Shown here: in pieces, positions 11,905 through 23,904 of the stretch
Position numbering within the stretch: position 1 is the first letter of the stretch
Layout: each line of letters starts with the position of its first letter
Assembly (NCBI GenBank): GCA_023052935.1
Contig: CM041292.1
Location: 84,769,169-84,833,168, forward strand
Direction of reading: 5' to 3'
Length of the DNA stretch: 64,000 bases
DNA from: Piezodorus guildinii
Lineage: Eukaryota; Arthropoda; Insecta; Hemiptera; Pentatomidae
The notes under the pieces: model-generated
Seen by the model: the letters and a program-made list of their open reading frames with translations, nothing else
Databases searched by the model: none
Told to the model about the DNA's origin: nothing
Position numbers and translations under genes: made by a program

Positions 11905-13056
11905 GAAATGAAAAAAAATCTTTATTCTGGGACCATGTCCCCTTAGAACAAGAACAATGAAAACAAAAAATTGCCTATTGTCCAGTTACTTTAGAATAAA
12001 AAAACAACGACAGATTTGATACATTTATATATCTTTGCATACTTAAATACACTTGGAACACGCACTTATATATACACATATTTATACTACAGAGTACCTA
12101 TATTTACAATAGAACGGAAGATTGAGATTCAAGGAGGTATTGGAACAGTTGTTTGAGAGAGAGACGGTTTTACGGATAGAGATTGGCAAAGAATTCCAAA
12201 ATAACGAGGAGTGAACGAGAAAGGATTTGTGAAAGGATGCAGTTTTATGTGATGGGGTATAAATATCGATTGATTGGGTTTTGGTGTTTAACGAATGGAT
12301 GTCTGAGCGGAAGGTGAGGAGTTCAGTTATATAGGAAGGTTTTCTATTCTTTAAAGTTTGGTAATTGTAAACATTTGAATTGGAGTTCTGACACTGGTCA
12401 GATCCTCCACTCATGTACGGTATGTTTGTGGCTACAGCGCCCTAACTCAGCCTCCACTGGCTCACACCAGGGATGCGGCTGAGATAGAGGCGCTGGGATC
12501 TCTTGGATTCCGCTTTTTTCTCCACAAGTGGAGGGAAAAGCCCAGTCTGGGGTCCCTATAGCACTTGTATATTTTGTATGTAGTTATGTTTGTTTATTTG
12601 CAAACTTTTATTTATCTCAATTATAGTTTAATGTTTTGATTTTTTTGTTTTTATATTTATTATTATTTAATTCTATATATATCATTTATTTGTAATTATC
12701 TCAATTATAGGTTGTTGTTTGTTTTCTTATTTTGTATATATATTATATTTTATTTTATTTGACTTTATCATTGTATACTGTATATATTGGGTGAATGGGA
12801 TCTTATATCTCTATTACTAATGTTCATATAGAAACAAATTGTAATATATCTCAATAAACAATAAAAAAAAAAAAAAATAAGTTTGGTATAGGTAGGAACC
12901 ATAGAAATATAGCCGTCGAACAGAAGGATAAAGCCACTTTAACTCAGTATAATACCCAGAGATATGGTCACGTCAACGGCCCAAAAAATATATCTTATAA
13001 AACAATTCATAAGACGTTTCGATTTTGTTTCCAGTTCTTCGGTAAGTCCTCCATAC
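11905..13056 (-). mobile_element. CR1-group non-LTR retrotransposon 3' fragment, interrupted by a Jockey insertion
   Basis: The minus strand encodes the degraded C-terminal end of a non-LTR reverse transcriptase. From 13,056 leftward it reads GLTEELETKSKRLMNC, matching the family pattern GLSxELExKLKRLMNCAIRF, with one in-frame stop further on. After the Jockey insertion (12,364-12,878) it resumes with KNRKPSYITELLTF and then FLVHSSLFWNSLPISIR, the usual FWNSLPxxIR motif of CR1/Jockey-superfamily C-termini. The 3' end carries AATAAA-like signals and a tttcatttcattt tail rather than poly(A). A relative with the same tail is at 49,470-50,225. The 110-codon frame at 12,082-12,414 is a chimera of this element and antisense Jockey sequence. 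Confidence 0.7.
12364..12878 (+). mobile_element. JockA 3' fragment nested in the CR1-group element
   Basis: This is a 5'-truncated insertion holding only 3'-terminal sequence of a Jockey-like element. It aligns with 15,120-15,469 (cactggtcag/atcatccactcatgtac, cgccctaactcagcctccac, ggattccgctttt, caagtggagggaaa, caaattgtaatatatctca) and ends in an A tract. The 10-bp duplication aagtttggta flanks it at 12,354-12,363 and 12,879-12,888. Removing the insertion and one duplicate rejoins the minus-strand CR1 reading frame, which confirms the order of events. Confidence 0.85.
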
Positions 13057-14551
13057 ACATATATTTTCATCACATCCTCCATATATATATTTTTTCAATT
13101 TACACTTCGCTTATTGGGTTTGTAGTTTTTTTTTTTTTTTCATTTTAAAGAGGCATACCTGAATAAATTTTTTTCTTACTTGATTTAATACTATTATTAA
13201 ATCAAAAGAAAAAGTAGAATCACGATGAGAAGATTATATTTTGGGCGATTTCTTCGATATTAAATCCTTCGTTATTACCCAAATCTATAACTTGACAGAA
13301 ATTAGGAGCATAAATGGTTCTAAACCTACAAGGCTTCAGGATACGGCACTATAATTTACTATTGTAGAAATGAATTGAGCTACTATCAAACACCTATCAA
13401 TATTTTTTATGAAGACAATTTCAAATAATTATTAGTCAAGAATAACAATTTTTTAATCTATAGTAATATTTTTGGATGTGAGCGATTGGATGGAGATCAA
13501 CATTGAGTTAGAGAAGCACTAATTAAATTATTTTCACTTTCATTGTAATAATTTATTGACAGCTACCGAACTCACCCCTTATTAATCAAGAACAAATTGT
13601 ATACCTTAAAGCAGAGTTTGAAACCGGTTTTATCCAATCTTGTTCCCGAAGACGGGCAGTTATTGTTTTAGACTTTTTAAATTGACTCAAAGCTTCGTAT
13701 AAGACAACGTATAATTGATTCTGATTCTAACCAAATATTTATTCTTATTATATTAAATTGTCAATGTCATTTCAGGATAAATTGAATGATAATGCTAAAA
13801 CATCGAAAAAGTACGATTTAAAATCCACAATGATTAATTTTTCAATTAAAATAACCTATAAAATTAATTAAATATGTTAACCACAACTTAAATTAATGAA
13901 AAGAGGCTGTTTCATTGAATATTCCATTTGAAAAGACAAGCTGGCTAGACACTAGAGCTCAGAGGTAGCAATGAACAGGATCTTGAAGGGAATTGCAAGA
14001 ACGGAGTGGTAGTCCTCAACCTACTTAACATAACTATTACTACACCAAAATGGTCATAAAGTAACATAATTTACTTATAATGAATTACAAGAAATTCTTA
14101 TAATATTACTTTCCTTACAAATTTAACGTATTAATGGTTTTATTCTTAAATTAAGGTTTCCGAAATGGCATGGTGTTAATAGTATAGCATTTATCAATCA
14201 TATTCCGAACTAAAAATTATATAATTAAGGCTCTATTGATTCTAATAAAAAAGTTTTAATGATTAAAATGATTATTGGAATATCAAAATAATTGCTCTAA
14301 TAGAGTTGATACTAAAAACGTATTAAAAAAACAACTAACTGATATAATGGTCATCTTTGAATTGTGAACAAATATATATAATCGGCGAATGTCTGATTCA
14401 GTTGTTCAACTGAAAACTCAATTTTTAAAGAGATTTTGATATAGATAATAAATAAGAAATGATAATATGAACCCATTGTTACAATTATAGTAGTGCTATA
14501 AATATCACTAATTTAATAATTAATGCGTACTATTCTATTTAGTACGACCTT
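13057..14551. other. AT-rich stretch, no feature recognised
   Basis: I see no coding region, RNA gene or repeat that I can classify. Confidence 0.45.
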
Positions 14552-14561
14552 ACTGTTAATG

Positions 14562-15469
14562 TCAAATGCACACACGTCACCTTCACCCTTCAACGCAAAT
14601 CCTGTCCAACTGTTAATTTCAATTCCATACCGCTTTCTTTCTCAGACGCAGTCCGGTATCTTGGCTTTTTACTAGATAAAAGACTGACGTGGAACCCACA
14701 TATAAGACTTAAATAAAAGAACTCAACCGCAGATTCGGCCAGTTATACAGACTACTAAACAGAAAATCTCATCTTACAGTTGACAACAAATTACTAATAT
14801 ACAAGATAGTACTGAAACCTATATGGACCTACGAACTTGAACTCTGGGGGACAGCTAAATATTTTAACATCAAACACATCCAATCATTCCAATCCAAAGT
14901 CCTCCGAACAATAGTTAATGCTCCTTATTACGTTACCAACTGTATTTTACATTACGACCTTAATATTCGATTTATTTTAGACCTAGTACCATCTAAATTT
15001 TCCGAATTCCATCAGAACCTTCTTCATCATCCTAACCCTCTAGCACAATCCCTTTCTGGAACTGGTCCACCCACCCCTACAATCCTCCACAGAGATTGAA
15101 ACGGTAGTGACCAAGAGTCGTTTTGTAAACATTTATACTGGGGTTCTTACACTGGTCATCATCCACTCATGTACTGCGCCCTAACTCAGCCTCCACTAGC
15201 CCATACCACTGACTCCGCTGAGAGAGAGGCGCGGGGATCTCTGGGATTCCGCTTTTCCCACTACAAGTGGAGGGAAAGGCCTAGACCGGGGATTCTCTAA
15301 CAGATTGCAAATATTGTATATAGCTATGATTGTGTGTATGATCTTTGTATTTATTTTAACTATAGGTTGTTGTTTTCATTGTTTTTTTTCTTCTGTTTAC
15401 TACCATTACTATTGTTCATTTTGAAACAAATTGTAATATATCTCATTAAATATCTTTAAAAAAAACAAA
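14562..15469 (+). mobile_element. JockA: 5'-truncated Jockey-like retrotransposon, RT C-terminal pseudogene
   Basis: The plus strand encodes the post-catalytic part of a Jockey-type reverse transcriptase: THVTFTLQRKSCPTV, then VRYLGFLLDKRLTWNPHIRL, a frameshift and stop near 14,713, then KELNRRFGQLYRLLN, KIVLKPIWTYELELWGTAK and KVLRTIVNAPYYVTN. These are the family's canonical blocks. More stops follow near 15,100. The 3' UTR is shared with 12,364-12,878 and ends in an A tract. A perfect 10-bp duplication, actgttaatg, lies at 14,552-14,561 and 15,470-15,479. The copy is dead: it lacks the endonuclease, the catalytic RT motifs and an intact frame. Confidence 0.85.
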
Positions 15470-15479
15470 ACTGTTAATG

Positions 15480-16002
15480 AACTCAAGACTCTTCTTGGAT
15501 TGTAGTGTTACAAATTATGTAGATATTTTAGAATAATATTATTAAACGTTTTACTAAAGATCGTATGCACCAAAAATTAATACTCGCGAAAGATACATTG
15601 AGTGGAATAAAGGAGTGTTATTATCTATCATAATAAAAAATGTAAAAAGAAAAAAAAACGTCTCTAGCATTACTAAAAACATAAAGAAATAATCTTTTTC
15701 CCTCATTTTAATTATTGAAGATTCCATTAACAAGATTGACATTTAGTGTGAAACTGAAATGTTTCAAAACACTAAAATCTAGTTATTAAAACCTTAAACA
15801 ATGAAAATACCTGTTACTGAGATTCTGTTCTTCGTCAGAATTCGATAGTGGAGGAATCCTGCTTACGTTCTCCATGCTTGAAATTCAAAGCTGCAAAACA
15901 AACAAATAAAATAATAAAAACCTCAGAACTGAAAATAAGAAAGCATTACAATAATTAAAAATGTTTTATTGTCTTCCAAAATATTGATAACCTTAAATAT
16001 AA

Positions 16003-16065
<63 letters not shown>

Positions 16066-17204
16066 CATGAAAAAATTAAGATATGTGAAGTTATTAAATA
16101 GTATTAGGACTTTCAATCAATGTATAGAAAAAGAAACAAATACTCGAAATTATGAGAATTGGTGTAAAGAATGATTGAGAATTGATTACCTTTTTCAAAC
16201 TTAAAAATATTTCAGAGCAAAATATTTATAATTGGTATCTTGACGAAGAACTTTATTTGAAATAGAATAGAAATTTTTTAAATTCTTCTTGGTAAATTCG
16301 GTCAATTTTATAAAAATTGAATGTCTTTATTTTATCCTCCCAACAATTGCAAAAGTAATATTTCTGATTGTACAACTAATTTTAATACTTGACTCATTCG
16401 AAATCAAAACCTACAGAAGAATGTGCTCATCGCAAAGCTGACAAATATAGAGATCATGAAAATCATGTAATTGAGAGAAAATAATGTTTTTATGTTACAC
16501 ATGCCTGAAGTTCGCAAGGTTGAATATTATGAATTTAAATAAGTTGTAAACACCTTTGGTAAACATTGAAGTTAACAGATTTCCTTATCGGCTTGACATG
16601 TTGAACTACTGTGTGTCGCAATATAGTTTTTTTTACTGGTAACTGAGAAGTTAATAATGTTTTCGTGTCGAACATAACTAATGTTGACTGATTTACAGAT
16701 ACATGATTGGATAGTACGCATTCAAATAAATTGTAAAGATCGTTAGAAAACATTATATTTACGTGTTCTTCTCTTTCTCGGCAGAATGAATTAGGAATAC
16801 CAAGTATTAAGTGAAACTTTAAAAAAGCGGCGGCTTTTACTTGGCGAAGAATTGACAGGGAATCCCAGGTGCGACATATTCTGCGATTTAATGAAGCTAG
16901 GACACTTAAGAAGATACGCCCTGGGTACGATACATTGAATACAGATTAGGCATACTTAGTCACACCACGTGGTTATATCTCTCTTCGTAGATATACCATG
17001 GAAGTACACATTTTTACTGGATTGAAATTGAAACTTCTCTACATATTAAAATGTTTGTTAGTAGATATAATACCGTAAATTATCCGTCAATAAAATGAAT
17101 TGGGTATTATTATTATTTTTTTAAATTAATTACTTTCACTTATTTGTTTCTATATTTTAATTTTAAAATAATTTGTGTGTTATTTAAATCCCAATTAAAA
17201 ATTC
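15480..17204. other. AT-rich stretch, no feature recognised apart from an (AT)n tract
   Basis: No gene supported. A moderately GC-rich segment at about 16,820-17,000 is open for a few dozen codons in one frame but matches nothing I know. The minus-strand frames at 15,554-15,742 and 16,535-16,753 have no recognisable motif. Confidence 0.4.
16010..16063. repeat. (AT)n microsatellite
   Basis: About 54 nt of uninterrupted AT dinucleotides, preceded by looser ATA-rich sequence. Confidence 0.95.
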
Positions 17205-17575
17205 CAGTGTTGGTAACTCGCGAGGCATAAAAGGATGATATATCCTAGAAAATTGGAAAATCGTTGAACTCCAAGAAGAATACTAAATAAGAGTTTGCAC
17301 TCTTTGCCATTGTCACAACACTCAGTCGATATATTACGTTCAATGAATGGGATTTAAATGTAACTTATTGTTTCTTGATTTCAAAAATGCAGTTGATTTC
17401 AAAGCATTGCTTTTTGCAATTGAATTATAAAGATAGAATGCTACAGGTATGTCCCTTAAATTAAGCATCTGTATTAATATTAATTATGGATATTCTTGTT
17501 CATGGGTAATTTACAACATGCAGAATCAGGAAATTCGAATTGGAATCTAAAACAATAATGTCCTAAGCTCATAAA
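17205..17575 (+). pseudogene. Decayed RTE-like reverse transcriptase remnant
   Basis: Across frameshifts and stops the plus strand preserves the order of blocks of an RTE-type reverse transcriptase. An NSRGI block (compare NWRGI) is followed by EFALFAIVTTLSRYITFNEW, in the place of the C-x-DQIxTLRxIIEQxxEW block. Next come FLDFKNAVDFKALLFAI (motif A, family FVDFxKAFDSxHRxxLWxxL) and GYSCSWVIYN (compare GYSCxVIHNG). The assignment rests on this collinearity, since each block alone is weak. It lies just upstream of, and is probably older than, the Jockey insertion at 17,636. Confidence 0.45.
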
Positions 17576-17635
17576 TAAGGAGATTTAAAAAACCATCAAA
17601 AGACAAAAAACATGAATTTAGTTTTAAGGTAGACT

Positions 17636-18676
17636 CCTTTGACCAAGCCACCCGACGTTGCTTTACAAACTCCGTATAAATCTCCCTCCGACATCTTTTC
17701 TAATTATCTAGTGCTACCTCGCTGATAGATCTTTCAAAACAAATCACTATACTTCCTTTTCCTCAACCTGCTGGTGTTCCTCAAGGCAGCATCGTAGGAC
17801 CTTCTTATACAGTCTATACATCTGATATTCCATCCCATCTTAAAACTTTCCTTTTTATCTATGGTGATGACACCTGTGTGCTGCCAGTATATAATGTTCC
17901 AGTTATTGCCTCTTACACCCTTCATACCCACATCCGAGACCTTGAAGTATGGTCTCAGAATTGGAATATAAAAATTAATTCTAACAAACCAAATAACCTT
18001 TACCCTCCGTCGTAAACCAATGACGTCCTGCCCTACAGTATCCTTTAATGACACTCAACTAGTCCCTTTTGAACAGATTCGATACCTAAGACTCCACCTT
18101 GGCAAACGTCTCACTTGGAATCGCCATACTAGATTGAACCGGCAAGAAACTGCCCAACATATTCGACTAATTCAAAATTTACTGGACAAACACTCAAACC
18201 CAACAAAAGACTCATTTACATGACGATCATAAGACCGATATGGACTTAGGAATAGAGCTATGGGGCTCTACTAAACCATCAAACTCTTCCCTTATCCATA
18301 TCATCTTACAATCCAAAATCCTTCGTAAAATCCTTAACGCCCCTTACTTTGTCACAAATAAACTCGTCCATCAAGACCTAAATGTTCCATGTGTTACTGA
18401 ATTAGCCCGAACCAGGTATCAATCATTCCATGAAAAACTCCTTCCCCAATCTAACCCACAAGTTCACTCTCTTCAATTTGTGATAATCCTCCGAGGCGTC
18501 TGAAAAGAAGATGGCCCCAAGACCTTCTAGTTTAGAATATTTTTATAGTGCTTCCAGTGGGCAGTGTCTCGTCATGTATTTCATGTCAGTTTACAATTGT
18601 GCATCACATTTACTTGATGTATTTTTATAAAGTTGTAATTACAAATAAATATGCTTAAATAAAAAAAAAAAAAGAA
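17636..18676 (+). mobile_element. JockB: 5'-truncated Jockey-like retrotransposon with decayed RT
   Basis: This insertion starts within RT motif A and continues with AGVPQGSIVGP (motif B) and YGDDTCVL (motif C; the usual YADD has G for A). Later come IRYLRLHLGKRLTWNRH, GIELWGSTKPSNSS and KILRKILNAPYFVTN. Stops and frameshifts interrupt it several times, so it is inactive. The 3' UTR is short and ends in an A tract at about 18,660-18,675. A perfect 10-bp duplication, aaggtagact, lies at 17,626-17,635 and 18,677-18,686. Its 3' UTR differs from JockA, so this is a separate subfamily, shared with 33,123-33,870 and 47,445-48,425. Confidence 0.88.
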
Positions 18677-18928
18677 AAGGTAGACTATTTTAGTTTATAT
18701 TTTTTCATTACCTTGGAAGGATAGGATCTCAAACGTTAGTTTTTATTTGTATCGTGACTAAAATATTGGACTCTATACAAGATCTAAGGACTGAACGTCC
18801 AACAAGTACCGAGCAAAAATCGCTATACGTAAAAACCAAACACATTTATTTTAAACCTCGATCGAATATATTTCTTACGACAGTTGTTTAGGAGTTCATA
18901 CATGCGGACATTGTTATTCGGGTTCTGC

Positions 18929-19090
18929 GCCTCTTGAAACGAAAGCCCTCAAATTTTAAGGGTGGGGTACTTTTTTTTTTTTTTTTTTTTTTTGATCCAT
19001 TACAAAGGTTCATTATTGAAAATAATAACCCAAAAATATTTTAAAAGAAGTGGAACATGAAATGCAAGATCAACTTGTGCATCAAAGGAC
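18929..19090 (+). repeat. Unclassified dispersed repeat, related to 4,440-4,590
   Basis: It carries cttgaaacgaaagccctcaa and a matching downstream part, including attgaaaataataacccaaa against aatgaaaataataaaccaaa in the other copy. A T run of about 23 nt interrupts it at 18,970-18,992. Confidence 0.4.
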
Positions 19091-19128
19091 GATAATTTCG
19101 AATTTTTTTTTCTTTTTTAAGAGATCAT

Positions 19129-19325
19129 TTCGGTCTTATATTCCGCTGGCTGACCGACTTAATAGAGGGGAGATCGCATACCTGGCGGGCAAGGAACTTG
19201 GCCAGTGATTCACCCCAGGAGCCGCCAAACAGCCAACCAACCTGCCCCGTGGCAAATGGAACGCTCCTTATGCCACACAAACTCTCTCTCCGTTCCCATT
19301 GTCGTGCTCAGGATTATCATCGTAA
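19129..19325. repeat. GC-richer patch, possible repeat relative of 3,177-3,405
   Basis: Composition is unlike the AT-rich surroundings, with C-rich text (gccaaccaacctgccccgtg). Only the last ~35 nt clearly resemble the 3.2-kb patch. No open frame of note. Confidence 0.25.
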
Positions 19326-19332
19326 TTATAAA

Positions 19333-19402
19333 CATATGGCTTGTTTATTGTTAGGCTATATAGCTTGTTAACTTTAAGGCTATATGGCTTGTCCTTAAAT
19401 TT
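19333..19402. repeat. Minisatellite, three 24-bp units
   Basis: Three consecutive degenerate units read catatggcttgtttattgtt, gctatatagcttgttaactt and gctatatggcttgtccttaa, with starts at 19,333, 19,355 and 19,379. It follows directly after the GC-richer patch. Confidence 0.6.
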
Positions 19403-20185
19403 ATTAATTATCTATTTATAAGTATTTTAATGAGTTGAATTAAAAATACATTCACTGTCCAAAATGCTAATTGATTAATCCTGATCTGTTTCTCTATTCA
19501 ATTTTACTTCATTATAATTTTTTATGAAGTTTCCTAGCTCGTTGGAATCTTTTCTTATGATTTAATTCATATTTAGTTAATTAGCAAACTATATCCTGTT
19601 CTAACACACAACTTTCACTTTCTCCCTTGTTCATCGAATAGAAATTACTATCTATAACACTTTACGATAGAAATTAGTTTCATTCATGTCATAAATTTAA
19701 CAATTATAAAAATAAATTAAGAAAGTGTTTTTAATAATTATAGACATATACTCGTATTAAAGTTAAATATGGAAAGTATGTTAAAAAATAGAATTTCAAC
19801 GTATGAAAAGATGTAGGATGGTGTTTAGAAACTTTAAATTATTTAAGCTTGATTTTAATATTTATTGTTGTTTTTGCTAGTATCAGTTTCGAAAATTAAG
19901 CATTGATCTACTAAACGTTAACTGTTATTTATATGTTATAGTGCGAAAAAACATTGTAAGGAGAGAAATGGCTCTAATTTTAATTATATGAAAAATATAT
20001 ACTCTCCGTATTACTAATTTTAATATTGATAGAAATTACAATATATAACAATCAATCAAGTTTATGCACTTTTTATCACAATCCATTGCCTTTTACGGTC
20101 CTCCATTTAAGATATCATTATTTATAAAATATTTTAGATTTATAACTGTAATTATACAAAGAGAAAAAAATCTGCTCCACAACTG
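19403..20185. other. AT-rich stretch, no feature recognised
   Basis: Nothing supportable seen. Confidence 0.45.
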
Positions 20186-20375
20186 CCCATGAAGACCGTT
20201 CAAGACGGGACCGTTCAGTACAAATGGAGATTCGTAATGGTTATAGGCCAACGGCCGAGCACGGAGGTGATTAAGCTGAGATCGCGCTCAGCCAGAGTAC
20301 TTCCCCAATTTTCGGGAACCCACTTTATAGAGGCTGGGTGTTTCCTAGGAGGGTCTTCCTATTCTAGACCCCTCT
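20186..20375 (-). mobile_element. SINE family S2, partial copy (5' tRNA-like part missing)
   Basis: It contains the S2 body on the minus strand: blocks matching ataggccaacggccgagcac, gcgctcagcc, cccaattttcgggaacccac and tttatagaggctgggt of other copies. The tRNA-like promoter region is not present, so the copy is truncated. The 76-codon plus-strand frame over it is incidental. Confidence 0.65.
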
Positions 20376-22717
20376 CACTCTCCATTCACCACAACGCCGC
20401 TCAAAACTTTTCTTTCTAGAAAAAATTTAGAAAATACTTTTTTCCTCTTTTATCGATTATCAAAGTCTTTCATATTCACAAGTTTTGATTACTACTCAAA
20501 ACAAGAGATGGGGAAATATTTAAAATTTAAAAAAATATAGGTCCTTCGGAGAATGAAATTTTTAAATTCGAGATTTATGCTCATTAACCCTATTGCACAG
20601 AGGATGAAACCTACATAGTATTAAGGCCTACCTAATTCAATATTAACATATAGAATTTAATTGAATCGTTAAAGCCGTTGTCGATAACTTTGTAAAAAAT
20701 TGTGCAGAGCAAGATACAATGGCTATTCCGGTATGTTAATTTTAGTGAAAATATATTTCAATATAAAATTTAAGTTCCTAATAAATTTTCGTTTTTATGC
20801 CAGACTTACTCCATAAACTCATTTACAATACTAGAGCGTTGAACAGGGAAGATCCTACAACATATTTCCCTTGAAAACCGAGTTGAAATATAATTGCAAT
20901 ACTTTCCCTTAATATATGTATATTCCATAAATGGGCAAGTTGAATTAATAAATCTACTTAAAAGTTGTAAATTACATTGCAAACACACTCAAGACCAAAT
21001 GCTCGTGTAATATGAGTTACTATTCAACGTCGATTCAGCTTTATCGTCATGATTAATAATAACGCCTATTTCAATCTAGTTAAATTTTTAAATACATTTA
21101 TCTTAATATTTGATAAATAGACTTTCTAATGCGTGAAATATCTCTTAATTTCAGTTCAAAGTCACAGTTATTAAACCATTAGCTATCAATAAAGATAATA
21201 TACATACTTCCTTCTTTCAATTAGGGGAAATGATAACAATAGAATGTCAGTACATTGTTGCAATAAAGTATTGCTGAACCTTGACACCACAAGAACGCTA
21301 CCCAGAGGTCTTCCAAAGTGAGCTTAAGGCCGCCAACAAACATTTAATTGAGGAAATTGTGCTCTCTTGGACAGGAAATTGTCCTTGGTGAAGCAATATA
21401 AAGCGGTCTTCAAACCAAGAGTTTTGGGACATTAATCGACTAGATTCGTTTAGGATTTTGAACCTGGGTTAAAATAATGTCAAACAAAACCAAAATCTCA
21501 CTACATTCATTTAAAAACTTTATTAATCAGAAATATATTATACACGTAAGTATATAAAGGATAAAATTTGCGGATTATGTTGATAGTCAATTAGGAAGTG
21601 TTCAGTATTTAATTTTAGACAGGACTTTTGAAGTCACAAACGGATTACAGCCAGTCTTGTTAAAACGAATGATAGTTTAAGTGAAAAAAAAAAAAAAACT
21701 ACATGGAAACCAAATTTATAACTGGTTCATCATTTAGGCTGCTAATCTCACAATATCCGGTAACTATTAAGGTCATGAAACATTATTTGTTCACTAAGAG
21801 CTCTGCATTTTAAGCGAATTTTTAAATTAAAGTGCTGAACCTCAAAAGTAGGGAAAAAATACGTTTCGTAACTGAGGCGGATCCAGGGATTTTTTTTTTT
21901 TTTTTGGAGGAAAGAGAGTGAAGTATAATACTGTTGTTCAGAAGACAGAGTGGAGGTTTAATATGTTTGCCAAGTTCAATCAACCCAAATAGGTTTACTA
22001 TATTACAGTAAATCACGAGTTTAGCAATAAATAATTTTTATTTTCAATAATGAACCTTCGAATAAACCAAGAAAAACCACCCCTAAATATTTGAGATAAC
22101 TCGAATAAGAGATAAAATAAAATCCCTCAGTACACCGTACGAATTTATAAATATAATTTTTTTATGGAATTTTACATCTACTCTTATCGAGTAATTGCAA
22201 AACAAACAGGTTATCCTACGGGTAACCAACGAAGGCCTCAGATTGGGCAGATAATCAAAAACCATACACCCAGCCATGAGTATCAAACATATTGGTAAAA
22301 TCATCCAGCCTAGTTCAAGAACCTAGTTAATTAAAAGTTTATGTATCTGAGAAAAGTATGTCGATCTAAAAGGAGGAGAGCGTTATTTCACTGTCGTGAT
22401 CATATTACAGTACATCATTAGCAAGCAATGAAATATTCGAACCGTGTTCCGTTTGGTAACGTTTGAGAAAAACAAAATCACACAACTCTTTCTTATCTGG
22501 AAGAACGTGTGTGTATTCTTTGTTAAAAAATTAAAATGTTGATAACAACTGGCAATGTCCCTTCAAAGAGATAACATACTTAGGGTACACTAAACTTTCG
22601 TAAACACACATTAAAATAAGGAGACAAGAGATTACTGAACAGGAATAAACCTTTTCTAAATGAGTGAATATATAATAATCAATTAAAGACATTTAGCTGA
22701 CAACATGCCAGAAGTAT
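20376..22717. other. AT-rich stretch, no feature recognised
   Basis: No gene supported. A mildly GC-richer segment lies at about 21,280-21,420. The phrase gaggcggatccagggattt followed by a T run at 21,875-21,905 resembles transposon termini of the aggcggatccagg type, but no partner end is visible. Confidence 0.4.
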
Positions 22718-22990
22718 TTGTGAAAGCTTTTTTAATGGACTAAGGTCAACTAATCTTCATTCAACGTGATTTTTTTAAATTAGGAAGCTGGTTCCAAAAT
22801 GTACGAAAGGATATGTTTTGTATTCTTATCGTTCAGTATCATCGAAACGCGCCAAACGATTTCATATAAAAAAAAACATATGCCATTTAAAAACGCAATG
22901 GTTTTCAAAAAGTACTAATTACACATTTAGTTTTGTTAAAATGATATTAACACATCTCCTTCCATAAGGAAAAAATTATTTTATTAATTA
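22718..22990 (+). repeat. Direct duplication, copy 1
   Basis: It pairs with 23,691-23,900: aatggactaaggtcaactaa against aatggtctaagttcaactaa, tcttcattcaacgtgatttt against tcttcattcagcgagatttt, and tcaaaaagtactaattacac against taaaaagtacaaattataca. The order is conserved with several indels, so this is an old duplication or two copies of an unclassified repeat. Confidence 0.65.
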
Positions 22991-23246
22991 AAAAACAATT
23001 CACACCGAAAAATAAAATAAATTTTTAAATATAAATTAATTAGAGATTTTTGAGCTTCCTACCGAATTTCCTAGGGTGGATATAGTACGTTTCGGATTTC
23101 AACGTCACTATTGTCATCATCAATCATAGGCAAATAGGCGCTATATAATAAACAACTACTTCTGAAATAAGAATAAGTTTGCTCCAGATATGAAGGCATA
23201 TTCTCAAAAAGAACATATATATAATATAAAGAAAAAAAAAAAGAAG

Positions 23247-23530
23247 CTTTACCTCTATAACACATGAGGGTTCTTGGGTTCAGTACTTATTGAAATACTT
23301 AATGTTTCAAGGCCAATGGCCTTGCAATAAAGTGATTAGGCTTCGATGACACTTAGCCACTAAGCCCCATATCCTACCAATTTTCGGGTACCCACTTTAA
23401 AGAGGCTGGTGTCTCAGGAGGGTCTCCATACCAAATAACAGAACTAATAATAATGCCTCAGCCGAGGTTGGAACCTGGGACACAGAGAATAGTAGGTTAG
23501 TGATCGATCCATTAGACTAGGCCGCTGCAT
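23247..23530 (-). mobile_element. SINE family S2
   Basis: On the minus strand it runs from a tRNA-like 5' part (B-box region, plus-strand gaggttggaacctgggaca at about 23,464) through the usual S2 blocks. It ends at an A run (plus strand) at 23,231-23,242, which is a T-rich 3' end in SINE orientation. It sits between the two copies of the direct duplication. I found no certain target-site duplication. Confidence 0.7.
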
Positions 23531-23690
23531 CAAAAATAAAAAGATCATATATAAGAAGTTAATCTTTCCGACATAACATTATATCTAAATGCGCGTGTGC
23601 AATTAATTAATTTATACGAGCGGAATGAGACCCCTTAATACCTATTGAATAATCCATGCGCCGATGAGTTCTACAAAATCTCTGATTTTG

Positions 23691-23900
23691 TGAAAGATTT
23701 TTTAATGGTCTAAGTTCAACTAATCTTCATTCAGCGAGATTTTTTTAGAATTATGAAGTTGATTTCCAAAATGTCCTTTAAAATAATGCAATTGTTTTTA
23801 AAAAGTACAAATTATACATTTAATTTGTTTACAAATCATACTAACACATTTCCTTTCATAACGCAAAAATAATGCTGCTAATAAGTACAAAAACAATTCT
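23691..23900 (+). repeat. Direct duplication, copy 2
   Basis: Partner of 22,718-22,990, about 970 bp downstream in the same orientation. It is shorter, lacking roughly 60 nt present in copy 1. Confidence 0.65.
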
Positions 23901-23904
23901 AGAT

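Noticed and set aside
12082..12414. 110-codon minus-strand frame as a gene
   Set aside because: Its first ~20 residues are antisense Jockey 3' UTR and the rest is a CR1-group C-terminus, so it is a chimera made by nested insertion.
22718..23900. LTR retrotransposon with two LTRs
   Set aside because: The paired segments lack TG/CA ends, a primer-binding site, a polypurine tract and any gag/pol coding sequence between them.
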